This document shows positions 8,974 to 16,405 of a DNA stretch of 64,000 bases, piece by piece. The notes under the pieces are model-generated. The model had not been told where the DNA came from. It made no database searches and was given only the letters and a program-made list of their open reading frames with translations. The stretch comes from a virus. Position 1 is the stretch's first letter. Each line of letters opens with the position of its first letter. Location of the stretch: positions 124,001 through 188,000 of the IMG/VR virus record IMGVR_UViG_3300023174_000036. One strand, written 5' to 3'. A program made the position numbers and the translations under genes.

Positions 8974-9604
8974 TGGCTATTACTTTGGCACAAGCAACAG
9001 CAACTTCTTGATGTTCTTTCTGAGTACCGTTGGCACTGCGTAGTTCAATAAAATGAATCCAACTACGTAGAGTACCATTCATATATAAACGACTTTCAAT
9101 AAGTCCTTCTGGAAGCACAGCACGAGCTTGCTCTTTTGCTATGCCGTTTTTGATAGCCCATTCGTATTCACGTTTAGCGGCATAAATGACTCGTTGTTGA
9201 GCTCTGTACCATTCATTTTGTAACAGTTGATCATCCACTTCGATGCTGTTCTGTCTATTTTTGTCGTCTTGCAGTCTAGCTTCTCTTGTAACAAAATTGA
9301 GATCTTTCGTTGGGTCAGCATAGCGTTGAGAGAACTCTTGGAAACTGAAACTTCTGTGTCGCAAGATTTGGCGAGCAATATCTCTTGTGGTTGTGATTTC
9401 GATACAGGCGGAGACCATTTCAAGTGGGCTCCAGTGTTGGTGTTTGACCAAGTACTTGATGAGTTTTTCTGATGTGTCTGTGTTAAGTTGATTGGAAGGA
9501 TTGCTGACACGGGCGCAATACGCAATAAGTTCTTGCGCATCTGCAAGGCCCAAATCTCTAAATTCCGCTGTTGGCTGAGAATAGGATAATAGCTGAACAT
9601 TCAT
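8942..9604 (-). CDS. thyX: Flavin-dependent thymidylate synthase
   Basis: 220 residues, the usual length. The ThyX signature is complete at residues 82-95 (RHRSFSFQEFSQRY). The enzyme converts dUMP to dTMP using methylene-tetrahydrofolate and reduced FAD, feeding dTTP to phage DNA synthesis together with the dCMP deaminase at 57.3 kb. It follows the 9608 gene with only three bases between stop and start. The C-terminal part (EGLIESRLYMNGTLRSWIHF) carries the conserved substrate-binding arginine region. Confidence 0.95.
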   Translation of the reverse strand: MNVQLLSYSQPTAEFRDLGLADAQELIAYCARVSNPSNQLNTDTSEKLIKYLVKHQHWSPLEMVSACIEITTTRDIARQILRHRSFSFQEFSQRYADPTKDLNFVTREARLQDDKNRQNSIEVDDQLLQNEWYRAQQRVIYAAKREYEWAIKNGIAKEQARAVLPEGLIESRLYMNGTLRSWIHFIELRSANGTQKEHQEVAVACAKVIATIFPLAASLL

Positions 9605-9607
9605 TAT

Positions 9608-9928
9608 TTATAACTTCTTTTTCTTTAAGAATTTTTGGGTTGATTTTACAATGTCTTTTTTAACACGTTCAGTGTCAAGTTTAAAATCAATATTATCAAT
9701 AGAATCTTCGTAAGTTTTTACAAGCTCACGAAGATTCAATTCAAAACTAGACCATCCTTCGTTACGAGTGACTGTAGTTACTTTGATTTCCCACGTTTTA
9801 CCATCTTTAAAATTAACCAAAACTGAATGCAAATACCCAAGAGGTAATACGTTAAGTTTTACTTCACCGAATACTTCGGGCCAATGTTCAATGATTTCTT
9901 TGGGAAAGATTTTTCCCTTGGACATCAT
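9608..9928 (-). CDS. Conserved T4-like phage protein of unknown function
   Basis: 106 residues. EHWPEVFGEVKLNVLPLGYL and DFKLDTERVKKDIVKST match, from memory, a protein widespread in T4-like cyanophages. The C-terminus is very basic (FLKKKKL). It starts in a four-base overlap with the 9925 gene and lies just before thyX in the same operon. No catalytic motif is visible. Confidence 0.75.
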   Translation of the reverse strand: MMSKGKIFPKEIIEHWPEVFGEVKLNVLPLGYLHSVLVNFKDGKTWEIKVTTVTRNEGWSSFELNLRELVKTYEDSIDNIDFKLDTERVKKDIVKSTQKFLKKKKL

Positions 9929-10536
9929 TTTTGTTTTTTAGTTGGCACTAAGTCTTCGGCAAGTCTACGGAAATTTGCGGCTTCTTTAGCTAGTCTATCA
10001 GCTTGACTACGATACAATTTAGCCTGTGCTTCTGGGCTTGCATCAGCAACAGTTTCAACTTCATTAACTGATGACGATGTTGTTCGTGTAACATTGCTTT
10101 CTGCTTGTTTAGCATTGGGTGTTTCTGCTTGTTTAGCATCAGGAATACCTGATTTAACAGACAAATCGTCAATTGCTACACCGCGCTGTTCTGCAATAAC
10201 TTGGTTAAGTTCCGACAACAAAATTGATACGGATGTTGTTGGTTGCATTTCAACTTGATCTGTTGAAATCTTAATCAACTTACCTTGTGTATGCAATGCT
10301 GAGAGCATAATGCTACCATCTGGAAAATTACCTCTTGCCAATGCATCTGCAAATTCATGAGCATCTTGGCCAGTTGTGCTTTCCACAAGATTGATAATAG
10401 CATCATGATAGCTATCTGGTAAATTTTCTGTTGGCACAATTAAGCAGTTGTATGCATCACCGGGTAGTGTACGGTATGCAACAACACATTTCTTGTTGGT
10501 AGATTTTACTCTACCTACGTGTTTGAGTTCAGCCAT
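9925..10536 (-). CDS. Conserved T4-like phage protein, possibly DNA- or replisome-associated
   Basis: 203 residues. The N-terminal ~125 residues form a compact conserved domain (VVAYRTLPGDAYNCLIVPTE, then DSYHDAIINLVES). This is followed by a Thr/Ser/Ala-rich linker with a duplicated DAKQAE/NAKQAE element and a C-terminal helix (AQAKLYRSQADRLAKEA). From memory, homologues occur across T4-like cyanophages without assigned function. It overlaps both neighbours by a few bases, so translation is coupled. Confidence 0.75.
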   Translation of the reverse strand: MAELKHVGRVKSTNKKCVVAYRTLPGDAYNCLIVPTENLPDSYHDAIINLVESTTGQDAHEFADALARGNFPDGSIMLSALHTQGKLIKISTDQVEMQPTTSVSILLSELNQVIAEQRGVAIDDLSVKSGIPDAKQAETPNAKQAESNVTRTTSSSVNEVETVADASPEAQAKLYRSQADRLAKEAANFRRLAEDLVPTKKQK

Positions 10537-10765
10537 TTTGTTTTTGTCCTTCAGCTTGTTTAGCTACTTGATCTAAAAAAGCTGTTAATTTTGTATAAGT
10601 TTGTCCAACTGCTGTCATTTCATTTGGTTTAAATGCACCACGTGAACTGGCAATATCAATGATAACTTTCATTGCATTTAAATCGTTAATAGTTAAATCG
10701 TTTGGATTTTCTGCCGGAGCTTCAGTTTTTGGTAGCTCTTGATTGTCTTGTACGGATTCAGTCAT
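10529..10765 (-). CDS. Conserved small T4-like phage protein
   Basis: 78 residues; GGAGATACACT precedes ATG 10765. After an acidic, Pro-rich N-terminus, LTINDLNAMKVIIDIASSRGAF and LTAFLDQVAKQ form two helices. From memory this pairs with the 9925-type gene in other T4-like phages. Function unknown. Confidence 0.7.
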   Translation of the reverse strand: MTESVQDNQELPKTEAPAENPNDLTINDLNAMKVIIDIASSRGAFKPNEMTAVGQTYTKLTAFLDQVAKQAEGQKQNG

Positions 10766-10797
10766 AGTGTATCTCCTTCGGTTAAGTACATAGTTAA

Positions 10798-11085
10798 TTA
10801 TCTCGTTTCTAAAAGCGGGCAGGCAATCCTGAAGAAACTTAATTCTTTTTCGCTTTCAAAACCTATTCGTGTATTATGCACAATTGTGTTAGATTGGTCT
10901 AACCCAATGCTTTGTCCAATATAATACCTACTATTTAAATTATTAAAGATCCAATGATCTATATTCTTGAGTAAAATTGGATTGTATCGTTCTATAGTAG
11001 TGTATTTAAAATGAGGACAGGCAACCCTAACCCTCCGTAATTCGAAATAATTTAAAGGATTAGGTTTGCCGTTTTTCAAACTCAT
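10798..11085 (-). CDS. Small unknown protein
   Basis: 95 residues, starting one base after the stop of the 11087 gene. It is Asn/Ile/Arg-rich with four aromatic-rich strands and contains two similar segments (RRVRVACPHF near the N-terminus and SFFRIACPLL near the C-terminus), suggesting an internal repeat. I do not recognise it; coding potential is supported mainly by tight packing in the operon. Confidence 0.5.
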   Translation of the reverse strand: MSLKNGKPNPLNYFELRRVRVACPHFKYTTIERYNPILLKNIDHWIFNNLNSRYYIGQSIGLDQSNTIVHNTRIGFESEKELSFFRIACPLLETR

Positions 11086-11086
11086 A

Positions 11087-12268
11087 TTATGCGTTTTCAG
11101 TCACTTCTTCGTAGTATGCAAATTCACCGAATGGTGGAACAATAGTTGTATTCCCGTGAATGATGAATACTGTATCGCAGTAATTTTCATCGCCCCAAGA
11201 GCCCCAGGGATACCCGTCTGTAAACATGATAAACTTTTTAGGTTGAATATCGTTAGCTTTCATGTATTCCCAGTTAGCATCAAACTCAGTGCCACCGCCA
11301 CCCATAACTTTGTAGTCATCAAACTCGTCCATGCTATAGCCATCGTAGTCGGCTTCGTTATATACTTTAGTATCAAAACACCATACTTTAATGTTAAAGT
11401 CTTGATACTCTTGCATAATACCTTTGATCTCTGTTAAGAAATCCTTAGCTTGGTCGTCTCCAATAGACCCTGACATATCAATTGCTACACAAATGTCAAT
11501 TGTTTCTTTAAAGTTAGTTCCTGGAAGAATAGCACCCATGTGCCAGCCTTTGCGATTTGGACGCATAAAACTAAAGTCGTCTCGGATAGTACTTTGGATT
11601 TGCTGACGAATAATTTCACGCCAGTTCATCTTAGGCTCGGTGAGTTCTTTAATCATTCGTTGGATACTTGCAGGTGTATTTCCTGCACCCGCGGCCTGAG
11701 CGGCTTGCAAAGTAGCTTCACGAATCTCGTCACGAATTTTCTTCAACTCGTCTTTGCTGTACTGCGGCTGTCCGTCTTTACCGTTCTCACCCCAGTCAAC
11801 GTGTTCGTCTAACAACTGACCAAGTGCATCTAATTCTTCTTCGTCGTGTTTGTTGTAAATTTCGTCATAGACTTCTTCTGCACCTTTGCCGTAATACTTG
11901 GCATCGTGGAAGATTTTAATCTCTGGAGGTTGCTCGCCAATGCGATCACGCACCAATTGTCCGTTAACACAATAGTCAGCGGCAATATTCCAAATACGTT
12001 TATTTCGACCTTCCACACGAGTCATATGATCAAACACGTTATGCAAAATTTCATGTGCAATAACAAATTCGATTTGTTTAGTAGTTAAAGGTGTAAAAAA
12101 TTCACGATTAAAATAAATTGTACGCCCGTCTGTAGCGGCAGTGGGAAGCCAGTCGCTTGCTTCTTCAATTTTTAGGCGTGTAGCCATATTGCCAAAGAAT
12201 GGATGGCGGAGTAGTAGACCTACACGGGCTACGATAATTTTGTCGATAATTGGATCTGCGTGTGACAT
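11087..12268 (-). CDS. Putative metallopeptidase-VWA protein (DUF2201-like), MoxR partner
   Basis: 393 residues. The N-terminal domain has a zinc-protease motif HEILHNVFDH near residue 72. The C-terminal von Willebrand A domain (from ~residue 250) has the MIDAS residues DMSGSIG and a FTDGYPWG strand, so it can probably bind a divalent metal and a protein ligand. This layout matches DUF2201-type proteins, which act beside MoxR AAA+ ATPases; the MoxR gene lies immediately upstream in the same direction. As in MoxR-VWA systems generally, a role in metal-dependent remodelling or maturation of a target protein is likely, target unknown. Confidence 0.8.
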   Translation of the reverse strand: MSHADPIIDKIIVARVGLLLRHPFFGNMATRLKIEEASDWLPTAATDGRTIYFNREFFTPLTTKQIEFVIAHEILHNVFDHMTRVEGRNKRIWNIAADYCVNGQLVRDRIGEQPPEIKIFHDAKYYGKGAEEVYDEIYNKHDEEELDALGQLLDEHVDWGENGKDGQPQYSKDELKKIRDEIREATLQAAQAAGAGNTPASIQRMIKELTEPKMNWREIIRQQIQSTIRDDFSFMRPNRKGWHMGAILPGTNFKETIDICVAIDMSGSIGDDQAKDFLTEIKGIMQEYQDFNIKVWCFDTKVYNEADYDGYSMDEFDDYKVMGGGGTEFDANWEYMKANDIQPKKFIMFTDGYPWGSWGDENYCDTVFIIHGNTTIVPPFGEFAYYEEVTENA

Positions 12269-12297
12269 ATTTGCTCCTGAATTTACTGTATGTATAT

Positions 12298-12326
12298 ATT
12301 ATAACACCGCCCGAAGGCGGTGTCAA
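12298..12326 (-). promoter_or_regulatory. Perfect sigma70 promoter whose spacer is a UUCG hairpin
   Basis: On the - strand, TTGACA (12326-12321) and TATAAT (12303-12298) are separated by exactly 17 bases. The spacer is itself an inverted repeat: ACACCGCC and GGCGGTGT flank a TTCG loop. It fires towards the metallopeptidase-VWA gene (ATG at 12268). The same hairpin may act as a roadblock or weak terminator for transcripts from the moxR gene, which ends at 12342. Confidence 0.85.
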
Positions 12327-12341
12327 TCACTGCATTTTCAA

Positions 12342-13436
12342 TTACTTAGTCTTGTCAGTGGCTTGTGCAATGTACTTGCCAAACTTTTTATGGAACTCGT
12401 CAAAACATGCAATTTCGTCCGGATCCAGTGGCAATTTGTAAGTGCTCAATGCCAACTTAGTTCCCATGATAACCAATTCTGTTTCAAAGTTATTCATCAT
12501 AAATTCGAAGAAATTGTTAGTTTGCTCGCTCCAGTTTTTGGCTTTCTTGTCGCAAGATTCTTTCAATTCGTAGCACAATGACACAGTCAAAGAGTACATG
12601 GCAGAAATTTCTTTACTATCCATTTTCTTAACTTTGCCACTCAAAATATCGCTTGGATTTGGCATTTTGCTAGCATGTTTACGGTGAGCCATAAACTTAA
12701 GAGCAAGCCCTTCACCAACAGAACCTGACACCAAATCAGTCAATGTATCTGCATCGCAGTCGTCATCGTGCAACAATTCGCTAACAAAAGACCAGCTACG
12801 TGGAGTAGCAAATGCACGTGAGCTAGACTTAGGATCAAAGTCATACAAGTCTTTCTTAGAGAAACTCAAGAAACCAACTACGTCCTTATGCACTTTGTTT
12901 TCAGCGGCCCACTCAAAGTAGTCATCCCACTCAACAGTCATTTCCAAGTGAACAAAACGGTTAGCCAACGGAGCAGGCATACGGAATGTAACACCCTTGT
13001 CAGTTTCACGATTACCAGCCGCAACCATTACCACATTGTCTGGCAGTTTGTAAGTACCAACTCGGCGATTCAAAATCAATTGATAAGCCGCGGCCTGTAC
13101 GCTGGGAGCCGCACTATTCATTTCGTCCATGAACAAAATAATAGTTTTATGATGTTTTGCCATTACTTCGTCTGGCAATTCGCTAGGAGGAGCCCAAACC
13201 ATTTTGCTTGTGTTTGAGTCAAAATATGGAATACCTTTAATATCAGTAGGTTCCCACAATGACAAACGAACGTCAATAACGTGAGCTTCTAGCTCAGTAC
13301 CGAGTTGTTTAATAATATCCGACTTGCCAATTCCGGGAGGACCCCACAGGAAAATTGGACGCTGATTCTTAAACGCTTTGCGCAAAGACTTTTTAGCACC
13401 TTTAGGGCCTACGGTGCGGCTAATAATTTCTGCCAT
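12342..13436 (-). CDS. MoxR-family AAA+ ATPase
   Basis: 364 residues. Walker A is GPPGIGKSD (~residue 32), Walker B ILFMDEMNSA (~100), sensor-type VVMVAAGNRETD (~140) and an arginine-rich ALANRFVHLEM (~160). This is the MoxR layout: a hexameric ATPase that works with a VWA-domain partner, here encoded next in the same direction. AGGAAATGTAAA precedes the ATG. Its own consensus promoter lies at 13489-13517. It probably remodels or activates a target protein complex during early infection. Confidence 0.88.
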   Translation of the reverse strand: MAEIISRTVGPKGAKKSLRKAFKNQRPIFLWGPPGIGKSDIIKQLGTELEAHVIDVRLSLWEPTDIKGIPYFDSNTSKMVWAPPSELPDEVMAKHHKTIILFMDEMNSAAPSVQAAAYQLILNRRVGTYKLPDNVVMVAAGNRETDKGVTFRMPAPLANRFVHLEMTVEWDDYFEWAAENKVHKDVVGFLSFSKKDLYDFDPKSSSRAFATPRSWSFVSELLHDDDCDADTLTDLVSGSVGEGLALKFMAHRKHASKMPNPSDILSGKVKKMDSKEISAMYSLTVSLCYELKESCDKKAKNWSEQTNNFFEFMMNNFETELVIMGTKLALSTYKLPLDPDEIACFDEFHKKFGKYIAQATDKTK

Positions 13437-13488
13437 TTTACATTTCCTATCTTAAGTTAGCGGGGTTAAAAAATTAAGCTATGTGTAT

Positions 13489-13517
13489 ATTATATGGCCT
13501 AACCGCAACAAAGTCAA
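13489..13517 (-). promoter_or_regulatory. Sigma70-type promoter (TTGACT - 17 - TATAAT) for moxR
   Basis: -35 TTGACT (13517-13512) and -10 TATAAT (13494-13489) on the - strand, spacer 17 bases, 53 bases ahead of the moxR ATG. This 119-base gap (13437-13555) also holds a weak inverted repeat (TTCAAG...CTTGAA) behind the 13556 gene; nothing else is evident in it. Confidence 0.85.
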
Positions 13518-13555
13518 GTAAATTTTCAAGCAGTATTCTTGAATCTAGCCAAAAA

Positions 13556-13945
13556 TTAAGATTCTTTTTGGCGTTCGCTCATGGCCTTAACCAAACCAAA
13601 TTTGCGGATATCGTCCGAAAACAAATACAGTTCAAAACTCTTACGTTCGGAAAACACTGTAATACTTTGGTTTGTTAAGTAGTAAGGACAATCGATATAT
13701 TTTTCCAAAAATATGATTGTTTGAGGACTGAGCTCAATTGGCTCAGTGAATGGGATTTCATACATCTGAATTTCTAAAATGGTTGTTAGAAATTCATAAC
13801 CTTCGTCGCTTAGTCTAAATGCATTGGGTTTATTGACTCGATTTGATTGCCACCATTTTCTATTGTACAGTTCGATATTTGCATCATCTATACTTTTACC
13901 CCATTGTTGTAAAAATATTTTGGTTAGCAAATTTCGATCAATCAT
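13556..13945 (-). CDS. Conserved T4-like phage protein of unknown function
   Basis: 129 residues. The blocks FRLSDEGYEFL, PFTEPIELSPQTIIFLEKY and a SITVFSERKSFELYLFSDD segment resemble, from memory, a protein conserved in T4-like cyanophages. Its start overlaps the stop of the 13942 gene (ATGA). No catalytic motif can be named. Confidence 0.75.
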   Translation of the reverse strand: MIDRNLLTKIFLQQWGKSIDDANIELYNRKWWQSNRVNKPNAFRLSDEGYEFLTTILEIQMYEIPFTEPIELSPQTIIFLEKYIDCPYYLTNQSITVFSERKSFELYLFSDDIRKFGLVKAMSERQKES

Positions 13946-14226
13946 GGTACTACAGTGCCTTGTGTCAATTTTATCACTTGGAAGTCTTCAGTGCCAAACG
14001 TTAAATTTAATTTCTTAGCAAGGTTCAATGCGTGACCAGGATTACTGAAACTGGTCTTTTTATATTTAGGACCGGGATAGCTGGTAAGACTGTTAAACGA
14101 TTTTAAATTGAAAGGCTCGTTCTTATAGAACACGGCCCAAATGGCTTCAGATTCTAAAATCTGCTCAGATTTGTAAGTTTTTTTGTTAGTATACTCTAAC
14201 AACACTTTAGGCTTGGGTCTTGACAT
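13942..14226 (-). CDS. Small conserved phage protein
   Basis: 94 residues from ATG 14226, preferred over an upstream in-frame start at 14253 because GAGAGAC lies nine bases before it. It is basic (MSRPKPKVLLEYTNKKTYKSE) with an HALNLAKKLNLTFG segment that looks like a small alpha/beta fold. Function unknown. Confidence 0.65.
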   Translation of the reverse strand: MSRPKPKVLLEYTNKKTYKSEQILESEAIWAVFYKNEPFNLKSFNSLTSYPGPKYKKTSFSNPGHALNLAKKLNLTFGTEDFQVIKLTQGTVVP

Positions 14227-14254
14227 AATATGCGTCTCTCGATAAGTACGCATA

Positions 14255-14262
14255 TATTTATC
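14255..14262 (-). promoter_or_regulatory. Possible late promoter (GATAAATA)
   Basis: A GATAAATA octamer on the - strand sits in the short gap before the 13942-14226 gene, 28 bases ahead of its ATG. The neighbouring genes look early or middle, so this may be coincidental in AT-rich DNA. Confidence 0.35.
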
Positions 14263-14264
14263 TT

Positions 14265-14513
14265 TTATTTAGGCTCTACAAAGCCTCCGCCATCCATAGT
14301 AACAGTTATTACTTCTGTATTTTGAGTATTTTTAAGAGCACTGTACAATGTTTCCCAGTCCCTATTCAGTTTATCCAACGTTTCAGTTAGTGCTAGATTT
14401 AATAACCTTGCTTGCTGTATGGTCAATTTAACTTCTTTTTGTTGATTAAGTTCAGCTACTCTAAGTAGCTGAACAAATTGTGTTATTGGAGTTAGATTAA
14501 TAGGATTTTGCAT
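14265..14513 (-). CDS. Small helical phage protein
   Basis: 82 residues, helical (QLLRVAELNQQKEVKLTIQQ...), ending in a Gly-rich tail (TVTMDGGGFVEPK). It overlaps the upstream 14497 gene by 17 bases. Function unknown. Confidence 0.65.
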   Translation of the reverse strand: MQNPINLTPITQFVQLLRVAELNQQKEVKLTIQQARLLNLALTETLDKLNRDWETLYSALKNTQNTEVITVTMDGGGFVEPK

Positions 14514-14988
14514 TTGCCAACACTGCCTTCATTTCTAGTTTATCTTTAAAAGGACCTTTAAATGGATATCGTTCAATGGTAATAGCTTTAGGACAAAAAC
14601 TCTTAACCCACCCTTTATTAAATTTAATAATGTAATAGCCCGCACAGTATAAACTTTTACTGGCATTTGATTTTGTAAATAATGCCAATTTACGTCTCAC
14701 ATCGTACATACTATTAAACGGCTCACACAATGTTGGGTATCCGTGACATTCAAAATTTTCTTCTTCGGATGCAGTAACTTTGACTTTGACTTTGCTACTA
14801 GATAGAAAGAAACCATCACCAAACTGTTTGGTTAAATCTTGCTTTTTGTTGAACATTACCTCGCCGGTAGTGCTACTCAAAATAAATTTGTTATTTTCTT
14901 TTTTATGTAATGTGGCAATTTTGGATCCATCTTTTTCAACAATCCAAAATTTTCCATCCACAATAGGTTTTGCGTATATTTCTGTCAT
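14497..14988 (-). CDS. Conserved phage protein of unknown function
   Basis: 163 residues from ATG 14988, which overlaps the flap-nuclease stop as TAATG and has GGAAG six bases upstream; a longer frame starting at 15072 would lie inside the nuclease gene and is rejected. It opens with a beta-rich domain (AKPIVDGKFWIVEKDGSKIA) followed by a Lys-rich part and CHGYPTLCEPFNSMYDVRRK. It may bind the nuclease product or DNA, but this is only suggested by coupling. Confidence 0.65.
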   Translation of the reverse strand: MTEIYAKPIVDGKFWIVEKDGSKIATLHKKENNKFILSSTTGEVMFNKKQDLTKQFGDGFFLSSSKVKVKVTASEEENFECHGYPTLCEPFNSMYDVRRKLALFTKSNASKSLYCAGYYIIKFNKGWVKSFCPKAITIERYPFKGPFKDKLEMKAVLANAKSY

Positions 14989-15974
14989 TATTCTTCCTTG
15001 TATTTTGCTTGGAACGGTTCTGCATATGTTTGTATATTGTCCGCAATCTTTTTCATATCCCACGTATTGCAAAATTTTAACATGCGAATTCCCACTTGAT
15101 CTACAGATTTAGAAACAGCATTTGCTTTCACAGTTTCCATAATCTTTTCTTTAATCTCAGCGGGCTGTGCAGTCAAGTCGCACAACTGTATGTTGCGTTG
15201 ATAATCCTCTAGCACACGATGTTCTAAACCGTTATGGTCGGTCCAACGCTGAAGCATGAGATTGTTCCACGAGTAGCCTTTGCTTTTACGATCTTCAAAC
15301 GCTTCAATTAGACCAACTTTGTTTTTACTGCCTTTAGTACGTACACCAGGATATGCAGAAAAGACGTTGTCGCTGGTATCGCCCCGCATACATTTTTCAA
15401 ACAGCATCCATTCGGGATCTTGTGCGGCCTTAGGCTCACCGGTCTTTTTATCCTTAACAGGTTTACCTTTAGCATCAAAGGTGCCTTCGTGTGTAATATG
15501 CAAATCGCCTACGCCATTATATTGGCTCACATTAGCGTTAATCAATTGTGCAAAATCCCCATCTGTGCTGATGATAACATGTTTTGTATCTGGATGTGCT
15601 TGTACCCAGCCAGCAATTAAGTCATCTGCTTCTAGATTAGGATGTTGCATCACAGTGCAGTTGGTCTTTTCTGTGACAAACTTTTTGAATTCGTCAAATG
15701 CTTCCCAAAACAACTTGTCTTCTTCTTGTTGTTTTTCAGTTAACGCATCTCTAGCTTCTTTACGATTGGCCTTATACGGAGTATAAAAGTCCTTGCGCCA
15801 GCTACGACCTTCGAGGCAGAACACCACATGACTACCACCAAAGTCTTGCCATGCTTTTTTAATAGAGTTGAAAGTAATATGAAAAGCCATGCCAAGTTTG
15901 ATATCAGCACTGCCTTGCACCACATGTCTAGCACGAAAGAACGTGTTAGCAGTATCAACTATAATATGTGTCAT
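14988..15974 (-). CDS. rnh: Flap nuclease / T4 RNase H-like 5'-3' exonuclease
   Basis: 328 residues. FEN-family acidic motifs are HIIVDTANTFFRAR (~residue 4), NLEADDLIAGW (~115), ISTDGDFAQL (~135) and RGDTSDNVFSAYPGV (~200), followed by the helix-hairpin-helix region (KGSKNKVGLIEAFED). T4 RNase H removes RNA primers from Okazaki fragments and acts with gp43/gp45, all of which are in this window. Length is close to T4 RNase H (~305). Coupled to both neighbours. Confidence 0.9.
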   Translation of the reverse strand: MTHIIVDTANTFFRARHVVQGSADIKLGMAFHITFNSIKKAWQDFGGSHVVFCLEGRSWRKDFYTPYKANRKEARDALTEKQQEEDKLFWEAFDEFKKFVTEKTNCTVMQHPNLEADDLIAGWVQAHPDTKHVIISTDGDFAQLINANVSQYNGVGDLHITHEGTFDAKGKPVKDKKTGEPKAAQDPEWMLFEKCMRGDTSDNVFSAYPGVRTKGSKNKVGLIEAFEDRKSKGYSWNNLMLQRWTDHNGLEHRVLEDYQRNIQLCDLTAQPAEIKEKIMETVKANAVSKSVDQVGIRMLKFCNTWDMKKIADNIQTYAEPFQAKYKEE

Positions 15975-16405
15975 TCTACCTCTGCTTTGCCATCGGCAAG
16001 TTTTGTTACATTAATATATCCAGCACCTACACGTCCGGGATCGGCTACTCCAGCTTCGCCCAACATGTTTCTTGCCAAATCTCTAAACCAACGATCTACA
16101 ATTTCTTCATCAGGATCTCCATCGTAGCCGTATCCTGCACGTTTTAATTCTAGCACAAATATCTCATTCCAGTCAAGCTCAAAAAAACCGTTACGGATAT
16201 TATCTTTGTTTACATGAGTGTCCAGCACAGCTACCCACGGCTCGCCTTTGGCAGTAGCACGTTCTTTTGGTGTTAGTTTAGCTTGAGCTTCTAATTCTTG
16301 AGCTTTGGTTGTTTCTGCTTGTGCTAGAGCCAGTGCTTCTTGCGCTTGAGTTTTTTCAGCTTCAAGTTTATCAATACCAAATAATCGTTTGATTAATTTT
16401 TTCAT
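15971..16405 (-). CDS. Conserved phage protein with N-terminal coiled coil
   Basis: 144 residues from ATG 16405, which overlaps the queE stop (TGATG) and has GGGG six bases upstream; a GTG at 16417 in the queE coding end is less likely. Residues ~10-50 form an Ala/Gln/Glu-rich coiled coil (EKTQAQEALALAQAETTKAQ), followed by a conserved domain with WVAVLDTHVNKDNIRNGFFE and EIVDRWFRDLARNMLGEAG. Function unknown. Confidence 0.7.
   Translation of the reverse strand: MKKLIKRLFGIDKLEAEKTQAQEALALAQAETTKAQELEAQAKLTPKERATAKGEPWVAVLDTHVNKDNIRNGFFELDWNEIFVLELKRAGYGYDGDPDEEIVDRWFRDLARNMLGEAGVADPGRVGAGYINVTKLADGKAEVE

Noticed and set aside
9605-9612. TATAAATA on the - strand just before thyX, as a late promoter
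   Set aside because: It lies immediately before the ATG, so a transcript would begin inside the coding sequence; it is produced by the stop codon TAA of the preceding gene followed by ATAATG.
12141-12581. 146-residue open frame on the + strand across the moxR/VWA boundary
   Set aside because: It overlaps the promoter and two well-supported genes, has no ribosome site and an unlikely composition.
15280-15786. 168-residue + strand open frame within the flap nuclease gene
   Set aside because: It is antisense to a conserved enzyme with all motifs intact; the frame follows from third-position bias.
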